DNA of 64,000 nucleotides from contig JAOZVV010000018.1 of assembly GCA_025869365.1 (NCBI GenBank), positions 18,605 through 82,604 of the forward strand, written 5' to 3'. Shown piece after piece: positions 8,654 to 16,330 of this stretch (its first letter is position 1; every line of letters starts with the position of its first letter). The position numbers were made by a program, and so were the translations under genes. Source of the DNA: Pseudonocardia sp. (GTDB taxonomy: Bacteria; Actinomycetota; Actinomycetes; Mycobacteriales; Pseudonocardiaceae). The notes beneath the pieces were generated by a model. That model saw only the letters and a list, made by a program, of their open reading frames with translations, was not told where the DNA came from and did no database searches.

Positions 8654-9969
8654 TCGGCCGCCTCCAGGATCGCGACGACACCCTGCCCACCCGCGGCGCA
8701 GATGGAGATCAGCCCGCGGCCCGAGCCCTTCTCGTGGAGCTGTGTGGCCAGCGACGCCACGATCCGCCCGCCCGTCGCGGCGAAGGGGTGCCCGGCGGCG
8801 AGCGAGGAGCCGTTGACGTTGAGCTTCGCGCGGTCGATCGGGCCGAGCGGCGTGTCGAGTCCCAGCCGTTCCTTGCTGAAGGCCGGGTCCTCCCAGGCCT
8901 TCAGCGTCGCGAGCACGGTGGACGCGAACGCTTCGTGGATCTCGTAGAAGTCGAAGTCCTGCAACGTGAGCCCGTTGCGCGCCAGCAGCCGCGGGACGGC
9001 GTGGACGGGCGCGGTGAGCAGCCCGTCGCGACCGTACCGATCGTCGGCTCCGCCTCCGTGCACGTAGTCCACGGCCGCGGTCTCGGCGTCCACGAAGTGC
9101 GCCAGGACCGGGAGCCGGTGCTCGGCGGCCCACTCGTCGGACCCGAGGAGGACGAGCGCGGAGCCGTCCGTCAGCGGGGTCGAGTTGCCCGCCGTCATCG
9201 TCGCCCCCTCGCCCTTCCCGAAGACGGGTGTCAGGCGGGCGAGCTTCTCCACCGAGGAGTCCGGGCGCACGTTGTCGTCCCGGGTCAGACCCAGGTAGGG
9301 GGTGACCAGGTCGTCGAAGAAGCCGCGATCGTAGGCAGCGGCGAGGTGCTGGTGGCTGGCCGCGGCCAGCTCGTCCTGCGCCTCGCGGGACACGCCCCAC
9401 TCCTTGGCGGTGATCGCCGCGTGCTCGCCCATCGACAGCCCGGTGCGCGGCTCGGAGTTCTGCGGGATCTCGGGCACGATCTGCCCGGGCCGCAGCTTGC
9501 CGAGCAGCTTCAGCCGGGCGCCGGCACTCCGGGCGGCGCCCAGGGCCACCAGGATCCGGCGCAGGTCCTCGTTGACGGCGATCGGCGCGTCGCTCGCGGT
9601 GTCCACGCCGCCGGCGACACCGCTGTCGATCTGCCCGAGCTTGATCTTGTTCGAGACGGCGATCGCCGCCTCCAGGCCGGTTCCGCACGCCTGCTGGACG
9701 TCGTAGGCCGGGGTCGAGGCCGCGAGCCGGCTACCGAGCACCGCCTCACGGGTGAGGTTGAAGTCCCGGGAGTGCTTGAGCACCGCGCCGGCGACCACCT
9801 CCCCGAGGCGCTCGCCGGCGAGGCCGTAGCGGGCCACCAGCCCGTCGAGCGTGGCGGTGAGCATGTCCAGGTTCGACGCCCGCGCGTACCTCCCGTTGGC
9901 ACGCGCGAACGGGATCCGGTTGCCCCCGATGACGGCGGCCTGCCGGACCGAGCTCTTCTTCGGGGCCAT
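8650..9969 (-). CDS. fadA2: Acetyl-CoA acetyltransferase (thiolase), FadA2-like
   Basis: 439 residues. Thiolase performing CoA-dependent cleavage, or the reverse condensation, of 3-oxoacyl-CoA. The nucleophilic Cys is in QQACGTGLEA. The C-terminal catalytic motifs are EIHEAFA, GHPFAATGGR and CAAGGQG. It is the first gene of the fadA2-fabG4-htdX operon, with a strong GGAGGAGG ribosome site before ATG at 9969. It is divergent from a TetR regulator across a 93-bp gap holding a candidate operator. With the acyl-CoA oxidase on the other side of TetR, the locus holds most of a fatty-acid oxidation cycle. Confidence 0.94.
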   Translation of the reverse strand: MAPKKSSVRQAAVIGGNRIPFARANGRYARASNLDMLTATLDGLVARYGLAGERLGEVVAGAVLKHSRDFNLTREAVLGSRLAASTPAYDVQQACGTGLEAAIAVSNKIKLGQIDSGVAGGVDTASDAPIAVNEDLRRILVALGAARSAGARLKLLGKLRPGQIVPEIPQNSEPRTGLSMGEHAAITAKEWGVSREAQDELAAASHQHLAAAYDRGFFDDLVTPYLGLTRDDNVRPDSSVEKLARLTPVFGKGEGATMTAGNSTPLTDGSALVLLGSDEWAAEHRLPVLAHFVDAETAAVDYVHGGGADDRYGRDGLLTAPVHAVPRLLARNGLTLQDFDFYEIHEAFASTVLATLKAWEDPAFSKERLGLDTPLGPIDRAKLNVNGSSLAAGHPFAATGGRIVASLATQLHEKGSGRGLISICAAGGQGVVAILEAAE

Positions 9970-10031
9970 GGGCCCTCCTCCTGTGCGCTGACGACGTCAC
10001 TGCCGGGTGAGGTGACTACCCGCGAGTAGCT

Positions 10032-10046
10032 TGTACTCAAGGTACA
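10032..10046. promoter_or_regulatory. Candidate TetR operator between fadA2 and its regulator
   Basis: Perfect interrupted palindrome TGTAC-TCAAG-GTACA in the 93-bp divergent interval, followed by a further GGTAC half-site at about 10048. It lies 17 bp before the TetR ATG, so a bound dimer could block both directions. Assignment to this TetR rests on position and symmetry only. Confidence 0.5.
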
Positions 10047-10062
10047 CGGTACTCTGAGTTCC

Positions 10063-10737
10063 ATGAAGACCCGAGACCGTCGGGACAGCCGGTGGGACAC
10101 CCACCGGGAGCAGCGGCGTGTCGAGCTGGTCACCGCCACCATCACCGCGGTCCGCCGGCACGGTGCCGGAGTCGGCATGGACGACATCGCCGCTGCGGCC
10201 GGCACCAGCAAGACCGCCGTCTACCGTCACTTCCGCGACCGCACCGGCCTGTACGAGGCCGTGTGCGAGACCGTCGCGAAGGTCCTGGTCGGACAGATCC
10301 GCAAGGCCACGGACCGGGAGCTGGGTGCAACCGGCCGCGGGCCGCGCTTCGCCGTCTCCGAAGGTATCGACGCCTACCTGCGCCTGATCGAGTCGGACCG
10401 GGAGGTGTACCTGTTCGTGGTACACCGACCACTCCTCGGTCCCGGCGCCCCCGCGGCGGGCGAGCCGGCGGCGGACCCGGTCACGGACCTCGTGACCATG
10501 ATCGGGGACCACGTCACCGACGTCATCGGGAAGCAGTTCCGCCGCAACGGTCTCACCGCCGCCCCCGCCCGCGCCCGCCCCGGGGGCCCCGGGCCCGCCG
10601 GCCCCCCCCGCCCCCCCCCCCACGACTGGATGTCCCGCCCCGACGGCACCACCCGGGACGAGCTCACCGCCCGTCTCACCGACCTCGCCTGGACCGGACT
10701 CGCCGGCCAGGCATCCTCCCCGGAGGTGACCGCATGA
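10063..10737 (+). CDS. TetR-family regulator, probable fatty-acid operon repressor
   Basis: 224 residues. The N-terminal helix-turn-helix is typical (MDDIAAAAGTSKTAVYRHFRDRTGLYEAV). The C-terminal ligand domain reads normally to about residue 165. It then runs into a Pro/Gly/Arg stretch encoded by a nearly pure G/C tract (10561-10621) with runs of 8 and 11 cytosines, after which recognisable text resumes (DWMSRPDGTTRDELTARL). Homologues would be expected to carry an ordinary helix there, so the tract is either a sequence error or a repeat-expanded insertion. The stop TGA overlaps the acyl-CoA oxidase ATG. It is divergent from fadA2. Confidence 0.85.
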   Translation: MKTRDRRDSRWDTHREQRRVELVTATITAVRRHGAGVGMDDIAAAAGTSKTAVYRHFRDRTGLYEAVCETVAKVLVGQIRKATDRELGATGRGPRFAVSEGIDAYLRLIESDREVYLFVVHRPLLGPGAPAAGEPAADPVTDLVTMIGDHVTDVIGKQFRRNGLTAAPARARPGGPGPAGPPRPPPHDWMSRPDGTTRDELTARLTDLAWTGLAGQASSPEVTA

Positions 10738-12710
10738 CCGCCGCCCCGAAGAACGACGCTGCGAAGAACGACACGGCTCCCTCGCTCGACGCACTCCGCA
10801 CGACCCTCGACGGCCGGTGGGCCGACGTCCGCCAGGACGTCCGTTCCCGGATGGGCTCGTTCCGCCCGGCCAGCCCGGACCTGAGCACCGAGGACTACCG
10901 CGCCCGCGTCCTCGAACTGGTGCGCGAGCTCGCGAGGACCGGACGGCCGCACACCGGCTTCGCCGAGGAGTACGGCGGTAAGGGGGACGTCGGCGGGGTC
11001 GTCGTGGCGTTCCAGGCGCTCGGTTACGGGGACCTGTCCCTGCTGGTCAAGGCCGGTGTGCAGTGGGGCCTGTTCGGCGGCGCGGTCCAGGTGCTCGGCA
11101 CCTCCCGTCACCATGACGAGTACCTGCGCAGGATCATGGACGGCGAACTGCTCGGCTGCTTCGCGATGACCGAGACCGGGCACGGCTCGGACGTCCAGCA
11201 CCTGCGCACGACCGCGACCTACGACCCGGCCACGCGCGAGTTCGTCATCGACACCCCCGAGCCCGGCGCGCGCAAGGACTACATCGGCAACGCCGCGCGG
11301 GACGGGCGGATGGCTGTCGTGTTCGCACAGCTGGTCACCGGGGGGACGTCGCACGGTGTGCACGCCTTCCTCACCCCCATCCGGGACGACGCGGGTGCGC
11401 CGATGCCCGGCATCGACATCGGGGACTGCGGGCACAAGGCCGGGCTGAACGGCGTGGACAACGGGCGCCTGACCTTCGACCACGTGCGCGTGCCCCGCGA
11501 AGCACTGCTCAACCGGTTCGCCGACGTCGCGGAGGACGGCACGTACTCCAGTTCGATCGACAACGAGAACCGCCGGTTCTTCACGATGCTCGGCACGCTC
11601 GTCCGCGGCCGGATCAGCGTCGCGGGCGGGGCGGGCAGCGCCGCGCAGAAGGCGCTGGCGATCGCGATCCGCTACGGCGAGCGGCGCCGGCAGTTCAGCG
11701 ACCCGGCGACCGGCGAGGAGGTGGTGGTCCTGGACTACCGCGCCCACCAGCGCAAGCTGCTCCCGGCGCTCGCCACGACCTACGCGCTGCAGTTCGCCCA
11801 GGACGACCTGGTCTCGCAGATGCACCGGCTGCAGTCCCCCGGCGCCGGGCCGGTCGACGAGGCCGCCCAACGCGACCTGGAGAACCGCGCGGCCGGGCTC
11901 AAGGCCGTCGGGACCTGGCACGCGACGGCGACGATCCAGACCTGCCGCGAGGCCTGCGGGGGCGCGGGTTACCTGTCCGAGAACCTGATCCCGCAGCTCA
12001 AGGCGGACACGGACGTCTTCACCACGTTCGAGGGCGACAACACCGTCCTGCTGCAGCTGGTCGGCAAGGGGATCATCGCGGACTACGGCAAGCGGGTCGG
12101 GGCACTGGGCCCGCTCGGCACGGTGCGCTTCGCGGGTGCGCAGGTGCTCGGCTCGGTCGTCGAGCGGACCGGCGTCAACAAGCTCCCGAGCCGGCTGCCG
12201 GGGCGCGGCTTCGCGCCGCGGGACCGCGCGCAGCAGCGCAGGCTGATCACGGACCGCGCCGAGCACCTGCTGGCGGGGGTGGCCCGCCGGTTGCGGCCCG
12301 CGCTGAAGAAGGGCGCGGACCAGTTCGGGATCTTCAACGCCGCGCAGGACCACATGCTCGCCGCCGCCCGCGCCCACGTCGACGCGCTGGTGCTGGAGTC
12401 CTTCGTGGACGCGATCGACCGGGTCGCGGACCCGGCGGTGAAGGCGCTGCTGGACACGGTGTGCGACCTGCACGCGCTCGCGGTGATCGAGCGGGACCGG
12501 GCCTGGTTCCTGGAGCACGGCCGGCTCACCGCCGCGGAGAGCCGCGCGGTCACCGGCGCCGTCAACGACCTCTGCGCCGAGCTGCGCCCGCACGCCCGGT
12601 TGCTGGTCGACGCCTTCGGGATCCCGGAGGGCTGGCTCGCCTGCCCGATCCTGGAGGACCGGGCACCGACCGAGGCCGACTCCGAGCCCGTCCCCTCCCT
12701 CGTGGGCTGA
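10734..12710 (+). CDS. Acyl-CoA oxidase/dehydrogenase family flavoprotein
   Basis: 658 residues from ATG at 10734, with GGAGG 7 nt upstream. It introduces the 2,3-double bond in acyl-CoA using FAD. FAMTETGHGSDVQHLRTTATYDP is the N-terminal substrate/FAD signature. The acyl-CoA oxidase-type arrangement GHKAGLNGVDNGRLTFDHVRVPRE and TFEGDNTVLLQL, with putative catalytic E433, places it nearer the ACOX group than classical ~390-residue dehydrogenases. It does not resemble M. tuberculosis FadE5, despite the neighbouring FadA2/FabG4/HtdX genes. Oxygen or an electron-transfer flavoprotein could be the acceptor. It is co-transcribed with the TetR gene. Confidence 0.88.
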   Translation: MTAAPKNDAAKNDTAPSLDALRTTLDGRWADVRQDVRSRMGSFRPASPDLSTEDYRARVLELVRELARTGRPHTGFAEEYGGKGDVGGVVVAFQALGYGDLSLLVKAGVQWGLFGGAVQVLGTSRHHDEYLRRIMDGELLGCFAMTETGHGSDVQHLRTTATYDPATREFVIDTPEPGARKDYIGNAARDGRMAVVFAQLVTGGTSHGVHAFLTPIRDDAGAPMPGIDIGDCGHKAGLNGVDNGRLTFDHVRVPREALLNRFADVAEDGTYSSSIDNENRRFFTMLGTLVRGRISVAGGAGSAAQKALAIAIRYGERRRQFSDPATGEEVVVLDYRAHQRKLLPALATTYALQFAQDDLVSQMHRLQSPGAGPVDEAAQRDLENRAAGLKAVGTWHATATIQTCREACGGAGYLSENLIPQLKADTDVFTTFEGDNTVLLQLVGKGIIADYGKRVGALGPLGTVRFAGAQVLGSVVERTGVNKLPSRLPGRGFAPRDRAQQRRLITDRAEHLLAGVARRLRPALKKGADQFGIFNAAQDHMLAAARAHVDALVLESFVDAIDRVADPAVKALLDTVCDLHALAVIERDRAWFLEHGRLTAAESRAVTGAVNDLCAELRPHARLLVDAFGIPEGWLACPILEDRAPTEADSEPVPSLVG

Positions 12711-12712
12711 CG

Positions 12713-12758
12713 ACCGTGCGCGGAGATCGTGGCCAGGGCGACGATCTCCGCGCACGGT
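12713..12758. terminator. Strong bidirectional hairpin terminator
   Basis: Perfect inverted repeat with 18-bp arms (12713-12730 and 12741-12758; ACCGTGCGCGGAGATCGT and its complement) around a 10-nt loop. It lies directly after the acyl-CoA oxidase stop and before the convergent TPR gene, so it can serve both. There is no U-tract, as is usual for actinobacterial terminators. Confidence 0.8.
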
Positions 12759-12780
12759 GTCGTTCGAGTTCCGGCTGCCG

Positions 12781-13137
12781 TCAGGCGGCGGAAACCCGCG
12801 CCTCACAGGAATCGCGGTCCTCCGCGTACCCCGGGTCCAGGGCGGCGGCCAGCCGCAGGTGCGGCAGGGCGTCGGCGTGCCGGCTCTGCCGCTGCAGGGT
12901 GCGGCCGAGCAGGGCGCGCGCGTAGGCGTCCGTGGGCGCGAGCTCGACCGCGCGGGTCAGCTCCTCCTCGGCGCGGCGCAGCTGCGCGGAGCGGTAGTAG
13001 GCGCGGGCCAGCAGCAGGCTGCCCGCGGCGCCGTCCCGCAGCTCGTCCGCGAGCGGCTCCAGCAGCGCCAGGGCGTCCAGGGGCCGGCCGCTCTCGAGTT
13101 GTCCCTCCGCGAGCCGGTAGATCAGAGCGGTGTCCAT
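12781..13137 (-). CDS. Small TPR-repeat protein
   Basis: 118 residues from ATG at 13137. A GTG at 13152 with GGAGG 6 nt before it is an in-frame alternative (123 residues). The sequence forms roughly three tetratricopeptide helical pairs: LIYRLAEGQLESGRPLDALALLEPL, AGSLLLARAYYRSAQLRRAEEELTRAVEL, and AYARALLGRTLQRQSRHADALPHLRLAAAL-like. TPRs mediate protein contacts. No catalytic motif, signal peptide or membrane segment is seen. It is divergent from the HAD gene across about 45 bp. The function is unknown. Confidence 0.75.
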   Translation of the reverse strand: MDTALIYRLAEGQLESGRPLDALALLEPLADELRDGAAGSLLLARAYYRSAQLRRAEEELTRAVELAPTDAYARALLGRTLQRQSRHADALPHLRLAAALDPGYAEDRDSCEARVSAA

Positions 13138-13192
13138 ACCCACCCCAACCACATACCCCCTCCCGGTATTTCCACGCCCTATCGTGGGCCCC

Positions 13193-13819
13193 GTGACCGA
13201 TCTCGACACCGTGCGTCTCGACACCGTGCGCGCCGTGCTGTTCGACATGGACGGCACGCTCGTCGACTCCGACGCGGCCGTGGACCGGTCCTGGCGCACC
13301 TGGGCCGCCGAGTACGGCGCCGATGCCGAGCGCGCGATCCTGCTCGGGCACGGACGGCCGTCCGGGGACACGATCCGGGAGGTCCGCCCGGACCTCGACG
13401 AGGCGCAGACGCGCCGGGCGGCGGCCCGCCAGCTCGAGCTGCAGTACACGGACCTCGCCGACGTCGTCGCGGCTCCGGGGGCGCACCGGCTGCTCGCGGC
13501 GCTGCGCCTGCCCTGGGCGATCGTCACCAGCGCCGACCTCAGGCTGACCACGGCGCGGCTCGACGCCGCCGGGATCACCCCGCCCGAGGTCGTGATCACC
13601 AGCGAGGACATCGTGCGGGGCAAGCCGGACCCGGACGGCTACCTGCAGGCCGCCGCCGCGCTGGGTGTCCGGCCGGAGGACTGCCTGGTCGTCGAGGACG
13701 CCGCCGCCGGACTCGAGGCGGCCCGCGCGGCCGGGGCGCGCACCGCGGCGTTGCGGGGCCTCGACGGCGACGTCCCGATCGCGACGCTCGACGATCTCCT
13801 CCCGCTGCTCGCCCCGTGA
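13193..13819 (+). CDS. HAD-superfamily phosphatase (subfamily IA, beta-phosphoglucomutase-like)
   Basis: 208 residues from GTG at 13193. A GTG at 13184 is in frame too. The HAD motifs are FDMDGTLVDSD (nucleophile D18, acid D20), IVTSADL (motif II Ser/Thr), KPDPDGY (motif III Lys) and VVEDAAAGLEAARAAG (motif IV Asp). The cap region between residues 20 and 85 fits subfamily IA, as in phosphoglycolate or sugar-phosphate phosphatases. The N-terminus contains a direct 15-bp duplication that repeats LDTVR. A TATCGT box about 10 nt before the start suggests a leaderless mRNA. The substrate is not predictable. Confidence 0.88.
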   Translation: MTDLDTVRLDTVRAVLFDMDGTLVDSDAAVDRSWRTWAAEYGADAERAILLGHGRPSGDTIREVRPDLDEAQTRRAAARQLELQYTDLADVVAAPGAHRLLAALRLPWAIVTSADLRLTTARLDAAGITPPEVVITSEDIVRGKPDPDGYLQAAAALGVRPEDCLVVEDAAAGLEAARAAGARTAALRGLDGDVPIATLDDLLPLLAP

Positions 13820-13829
13820 GCCCGCCGGG

Positions 13830-14201
13830 TCACCCCCGGGCCTCGACGACGTCCGGCACCCGGTCGTTGATCCAGCCGATCAGCCCGGCGAGGTGCTCGG
13901 TGAGGTCCCGGCCGAGCGCGGTGAGGCTGTAGGTCACCTGCGGCGGTGTCGTCGGGGCGACCGTGCGGTCCACGAAGCCGTCGGACTCGAGCGTCCGGAG
14001 CGTCTGGGCGAGCATCTTCTCGCTGACCCCGCCGACCTCCCGGCGCAGGGCGCTGAAGCGCCGCGCGTCCCGGGACAGCGCGACGAGCACGAGCACCGCC
14101 CACTTGGACGTCACGTGGTCCAGGACGGTGCGTGCCGGACAGTTCTCGTCGAACGCGTCACCCGGGCCGGGCCAGCGGACCGTCTCCACCTGCGTGCTCA
14201 C
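13830..14201 (-). CDS. HxlR-family regulator, QorR-like
   Basis: 123 residues, one winged-helix HxlR domain. NCPARTVLDHVTSKWAVLVLVAL is the typical N-terminus, with a conserved Cys (C21) at the position used for thiol-based redox sensing in QorR/YodB-type members. The recognition region is RREVGGVSEKMLAQTLRTLESDG. It is divergent from a QOR2-like NAD(P)H reductase, the standard partner of QorR in actinobacteria. The inferred job is to repress that gene until the cysteine is oxidised or alkylated by quinones or diamide-like compounds. Confidence 0.9.
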   Translation of the reverse strand: MSTQVETVRWPGPGDAFDENCPARTVLDHVTSKWAVLVLVALSRDARRFSALRREVGGVSEKMLAQTLRTLESDGFVDRTVAPTTPPQVTYSLTALGRDLTEHLAGLIGWINDRVPDVVEARG

Positions 14202-14217
14202 GCCCGCCCCCTGTCCT

Positions 14218-14239
14218 TACCGAAAGGTATGTACTTACC
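14218..14239. promoter_or_regulatory. Candidate HxlR operator
   Basis: Two overlapping palindromes, TACC-GAAA-GGTA (14218-14229) and GGTA-TGTACT-TACC (14226-14239), in the HxlR/reductase divergent gap. The region is unusually AT-rich for this window. Position and symmetry fit autoregulation plus control of the reductase. Confidence 0.5.
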
Positions 14240-14307
14240 AAGAGTGAATACAACACCCTAGCGTCGTCCCGGCAACGAGGACGACGAGAACGACGAAGGG
14301 GAACACT

Positions 14308-15126
14308 GTGATGATCGTGGTGACCGGCGTGACCGGCAGACTCGGGCGGGTCGTCGTGGAGGAGCTGCTGACGCGGGTCCCCGCGGGCGGGCTCGCCGCC
14401 GTGGCGCGGACCCCCGAGAAGGCCGCCGATCTGGCCGACCGCGGGGTCGACGTCCGCCGCGGGGACTACGAGGACCGGGCGAGCCTGGACGCGGCGTTCG
14501 CCGGTGCGGACGTCGTCCTGCTCGTCTCGTCGCCGGACGTCACCCCGGGCGCCCGGGCGCGGCAGCACGGGACGGCGATCGACGCGGCGAAGGCCGCGGG
14601 CGTCGGGCGGATCGTCTACACCAGCGCGATCAACGCGGACACCGGCCCGAGCTTCCTCGCGGACCACGCGACGACCGAGGCGTTGCTGCGGGACTCCGGC
14701 CTGGTGAGCACGGTCCTGCGCAACACCTTCTACTCGGACCTCTTCGTCAACCCGGGCACGGTGGCGGCGGCGGTCGACACCGGCGAGATCGTCTACGCGG
14801 ACGGCGGCCGGAGCCTCAACACCGCGACGATCCGGGACCTCGGGCTCGCCGCCGCCGTGGTGCTCACCGGCCGCGGCCACGAGGGCGCCCGCTACGAGCT
14901 GCGCGGCTCGCTCTGGACCTACGACGAGCTGGCCGCCGCGATCTCGGCGGAGTCCGGGAAGCCCGTCGTGCACCGGGAGATCCCGCTGTCCGAGGCCGGG
15001 GACGGGGCGTTCGTGGCCCAGCTGGTGAGCGGCGGGTTCTTCAGCGAGCCGTCCGAGGACCTGGAGAAGCTGCTCGGTCGCCCCGCGACGGGGATCCGGG
15101 AGCTCGTCCGGGCCGCGCTCGCCTGA
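14308..15126 (+). CDS. NAD(P)H:quinone reductase, QOR2/NmrA-like SDR
   Basis: 272 residues. Extended SDR of the NmrA/QOR2 (YtfG) type that reduces quinones with NADPH. It shows the cofactor loop GVTGRLGRVVVEEL, RTPEKAADLADRGVDVRRGDYEDRASL, and the YTSAINADTGPSFLADHATTEALLRDSG segment characteristic of QOR2. There is no YxxxK pair, as expected for this group. It starts at GTG 14308 or ATG 14311, with AGGGGA upstream. It is paired divergently with the HxlR gene, so it is probably induced by electrophile stress. Confidence 0.9.
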   Translation: MMIVVTGVTGRLGRVVVEELLTRVPAGGLAAVARTPEKAADLADRGVDVRRGDYEDRASLDAAFAGADVVLLVSSPDVTPGARARQHGTAIDAAKAAGVGRIVYTSAINADTGPSFLADHATTEALLRDSGLVSTVLRNTFYSDLFVNPGTVAAAVDTGEIVYADGGRSLNTATIRDLGLAAAVVLTGRGHEGARYELRGSLWTYDELAAAISAESGKPVVHREIPLSEAGDGAFVAQLVSGGFFSEPSEDLEKLLGRPATGIRELVRAALA

Positions 15127-15192
15127 CCGCGGCCCCGCCCCGGACACCGCCGGCGGGTTCGGGACGGACGGCGAGCCGGTCGGTGACGGGCA

Positions 15193-15221
15193 TTGCACGG
15201 AAAGTGCGACAGGGATATACA
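15193..15221 (+). promoter_or_regulatory. Sigma-70-type promoter for the acetyltransferase gene
   Basis: TTGCAC (15193-15198), a 17-bp spacer, then TATACA (15216-15221), which is a good housekeeping-type promoter. The -35 box lies within GCAC-GGAAA-GTGC. A second inverted repeat, ACAGG-N10-CCTGT, follows the -10 box. The next start is at 15289. The AT content is locally higher than in the neighbours. Confidence 0.6.
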
Positions 15222-15288
15222 GGGCGAAGCACTCCTGTAAGACAAATCACCCTAATCGGACCGCGCGGGTGGGCCCTGGAGATCGTGC

Positions 15289-16302
15289 ATGCTGACGCCA
15301 CTCCCCTTCGCACCCCCGCCGGTCCGGACACCGGCAACCGGCACCCGCACCGTGGAACTGCTGGAGGACGGAGGCGCCGCCGCTGCCGACGCACACTTCT
15401 TCCGCTCCGGGAGCTACCTCCGCGCGGAGGAGGTCACGCACACCCTGACCCTCCGGGCGGACGACGGATGGGCGGCCGTCCCGCTCGTCGTCCGGCCGAT
15501 CGACGGGACCGGGCTCCGCGACGCCAGGTCGCCGTACGGCTACCCCGGGGGTCGCCGCGGCGGCGCGCAGCTCACGATCACACCGTCGGACCTCGCCCGG
15601 ACCGGGCTGGTCTCGATCTTCCTCAGGGAGCGCGCCGTCGTCGGCACCTTCCGCGGCGGCCGGCCCGGTGGCCGGATCCACCTGCACGATCCGATGATCG
15701 ATCGATCGGTGGGCAAGAGCTTCCGGCGGGCGGTGCGGCGGTTGGAGGGCGCGGGCTTCGTCGCGACCCTCGTCGACGGGACGGACGTGAGTGCCGAACT
15801 CCTCGCCGCGTTCCGGGAGGTGTACCTGCAGACCATGCGCAGGCGGGGCGCCGCACCCCGGTTCCTGCACGATCTCGGCTACCTCCGGCTGTGTCTGGAC
15901 AGCGCGGACACGTGGCTGACCTGCGTGCACTCCCCGGACGGCCGCCTCGCGGCGGCCGATCTCCTGGTCCGCAGCGACGACGTGCTGCACTCCTTCCTCT
16001 TCGGCACGGCGGACGAGTTCTGCGCGGACTCTCCCGGCAAGGTGGCGACGATCCGGGCGATGGACCTGGCCGACACCTTGCGGATCCCGTTCAACGTCGG
16101 CGGTGGCCTCACCCCGGGCGACGGCGTGGAACAGTCGAAACGGCAGTACTGCAACGTCGTGTCCGAGTTCCGCTGTCACGAAATCATCTGCGATCCGGAC
16201 GCCTACCACTCCCTCCCCGCCGCGGCGGGGAGGGACGGCTTCTTCCCGCGCTACCGCGCGCCTGCTCTCGTCGCGACCGGCGCGGCGCCGGCAGGCGGCT
16301 GA
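15289..16302 (+). CDS. FemAB/GNAT-like acyltransferase (BioF2-type)
   Basis: 337 residues. The overall layout, with an N-terminal acyltransferase-like half (SGSYLRAEEVTHTLTLRADD, PYGYPGG) and a C-terminal GNAT-like half (FRRAVRRLEGAGFVATLVDGTD, REVYLQTMRRRGAAPRFLHDLGY, HSFLFGTADEFCADSPGK), fits the FemAB-like proteins annotated as GNAT/BioF2 acetyltransferases. These are often linked to exopolysaccharide or peptidoglycan decoration. No membrane segment or signal peptide is visible. It is a single-gene unit with its own promoter, convergent with the acyl-CoA synthetase. The acceptor is unknown. Confidence 0.65.
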   Translation: MLTPLPFAPPPVRTPATGTRTVELLEDGGAAAADAHFFRSGSYLRAEEVTHTLTLRADDGWAAVPLVVRPIDGTGLRDARSPYGYPGGRRGGAQLTITPSDLARTGLVSIFLRERAVVGTFRGGRPGGRIHLHDPMIDRSVGKSFRRAVRRLEGAGFVATLVDGTDVSAELLAAFREVYLQTMRRRGAAPRFLHDLGYLRLCLDSADTWLTCVHSPDGRLAAADLLVRSDDVLHSFLFGTADEFCADSPGKVATIRAMDLADTLRIPFNVGGGLTPGDGVEQSKRQYCNVVSEFRCHEIICDPDAYHSLPAAAGRDGFFPRYRAPALVATGAAPAGG

Positions 16303-16330
16303 CCGACCTCGGTCCGGCCCCGGCCCGGGA

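Noticed and set aside
10734..12710. FadE5 orthologue
   Set aside because: Neighbouring genes match the Rv0241c-Rv0243 set, but the sequence has ACOX-type motifs (GHKAGLNGVDNGR, TFEGDNTVLL) and does not resemble FadE5.
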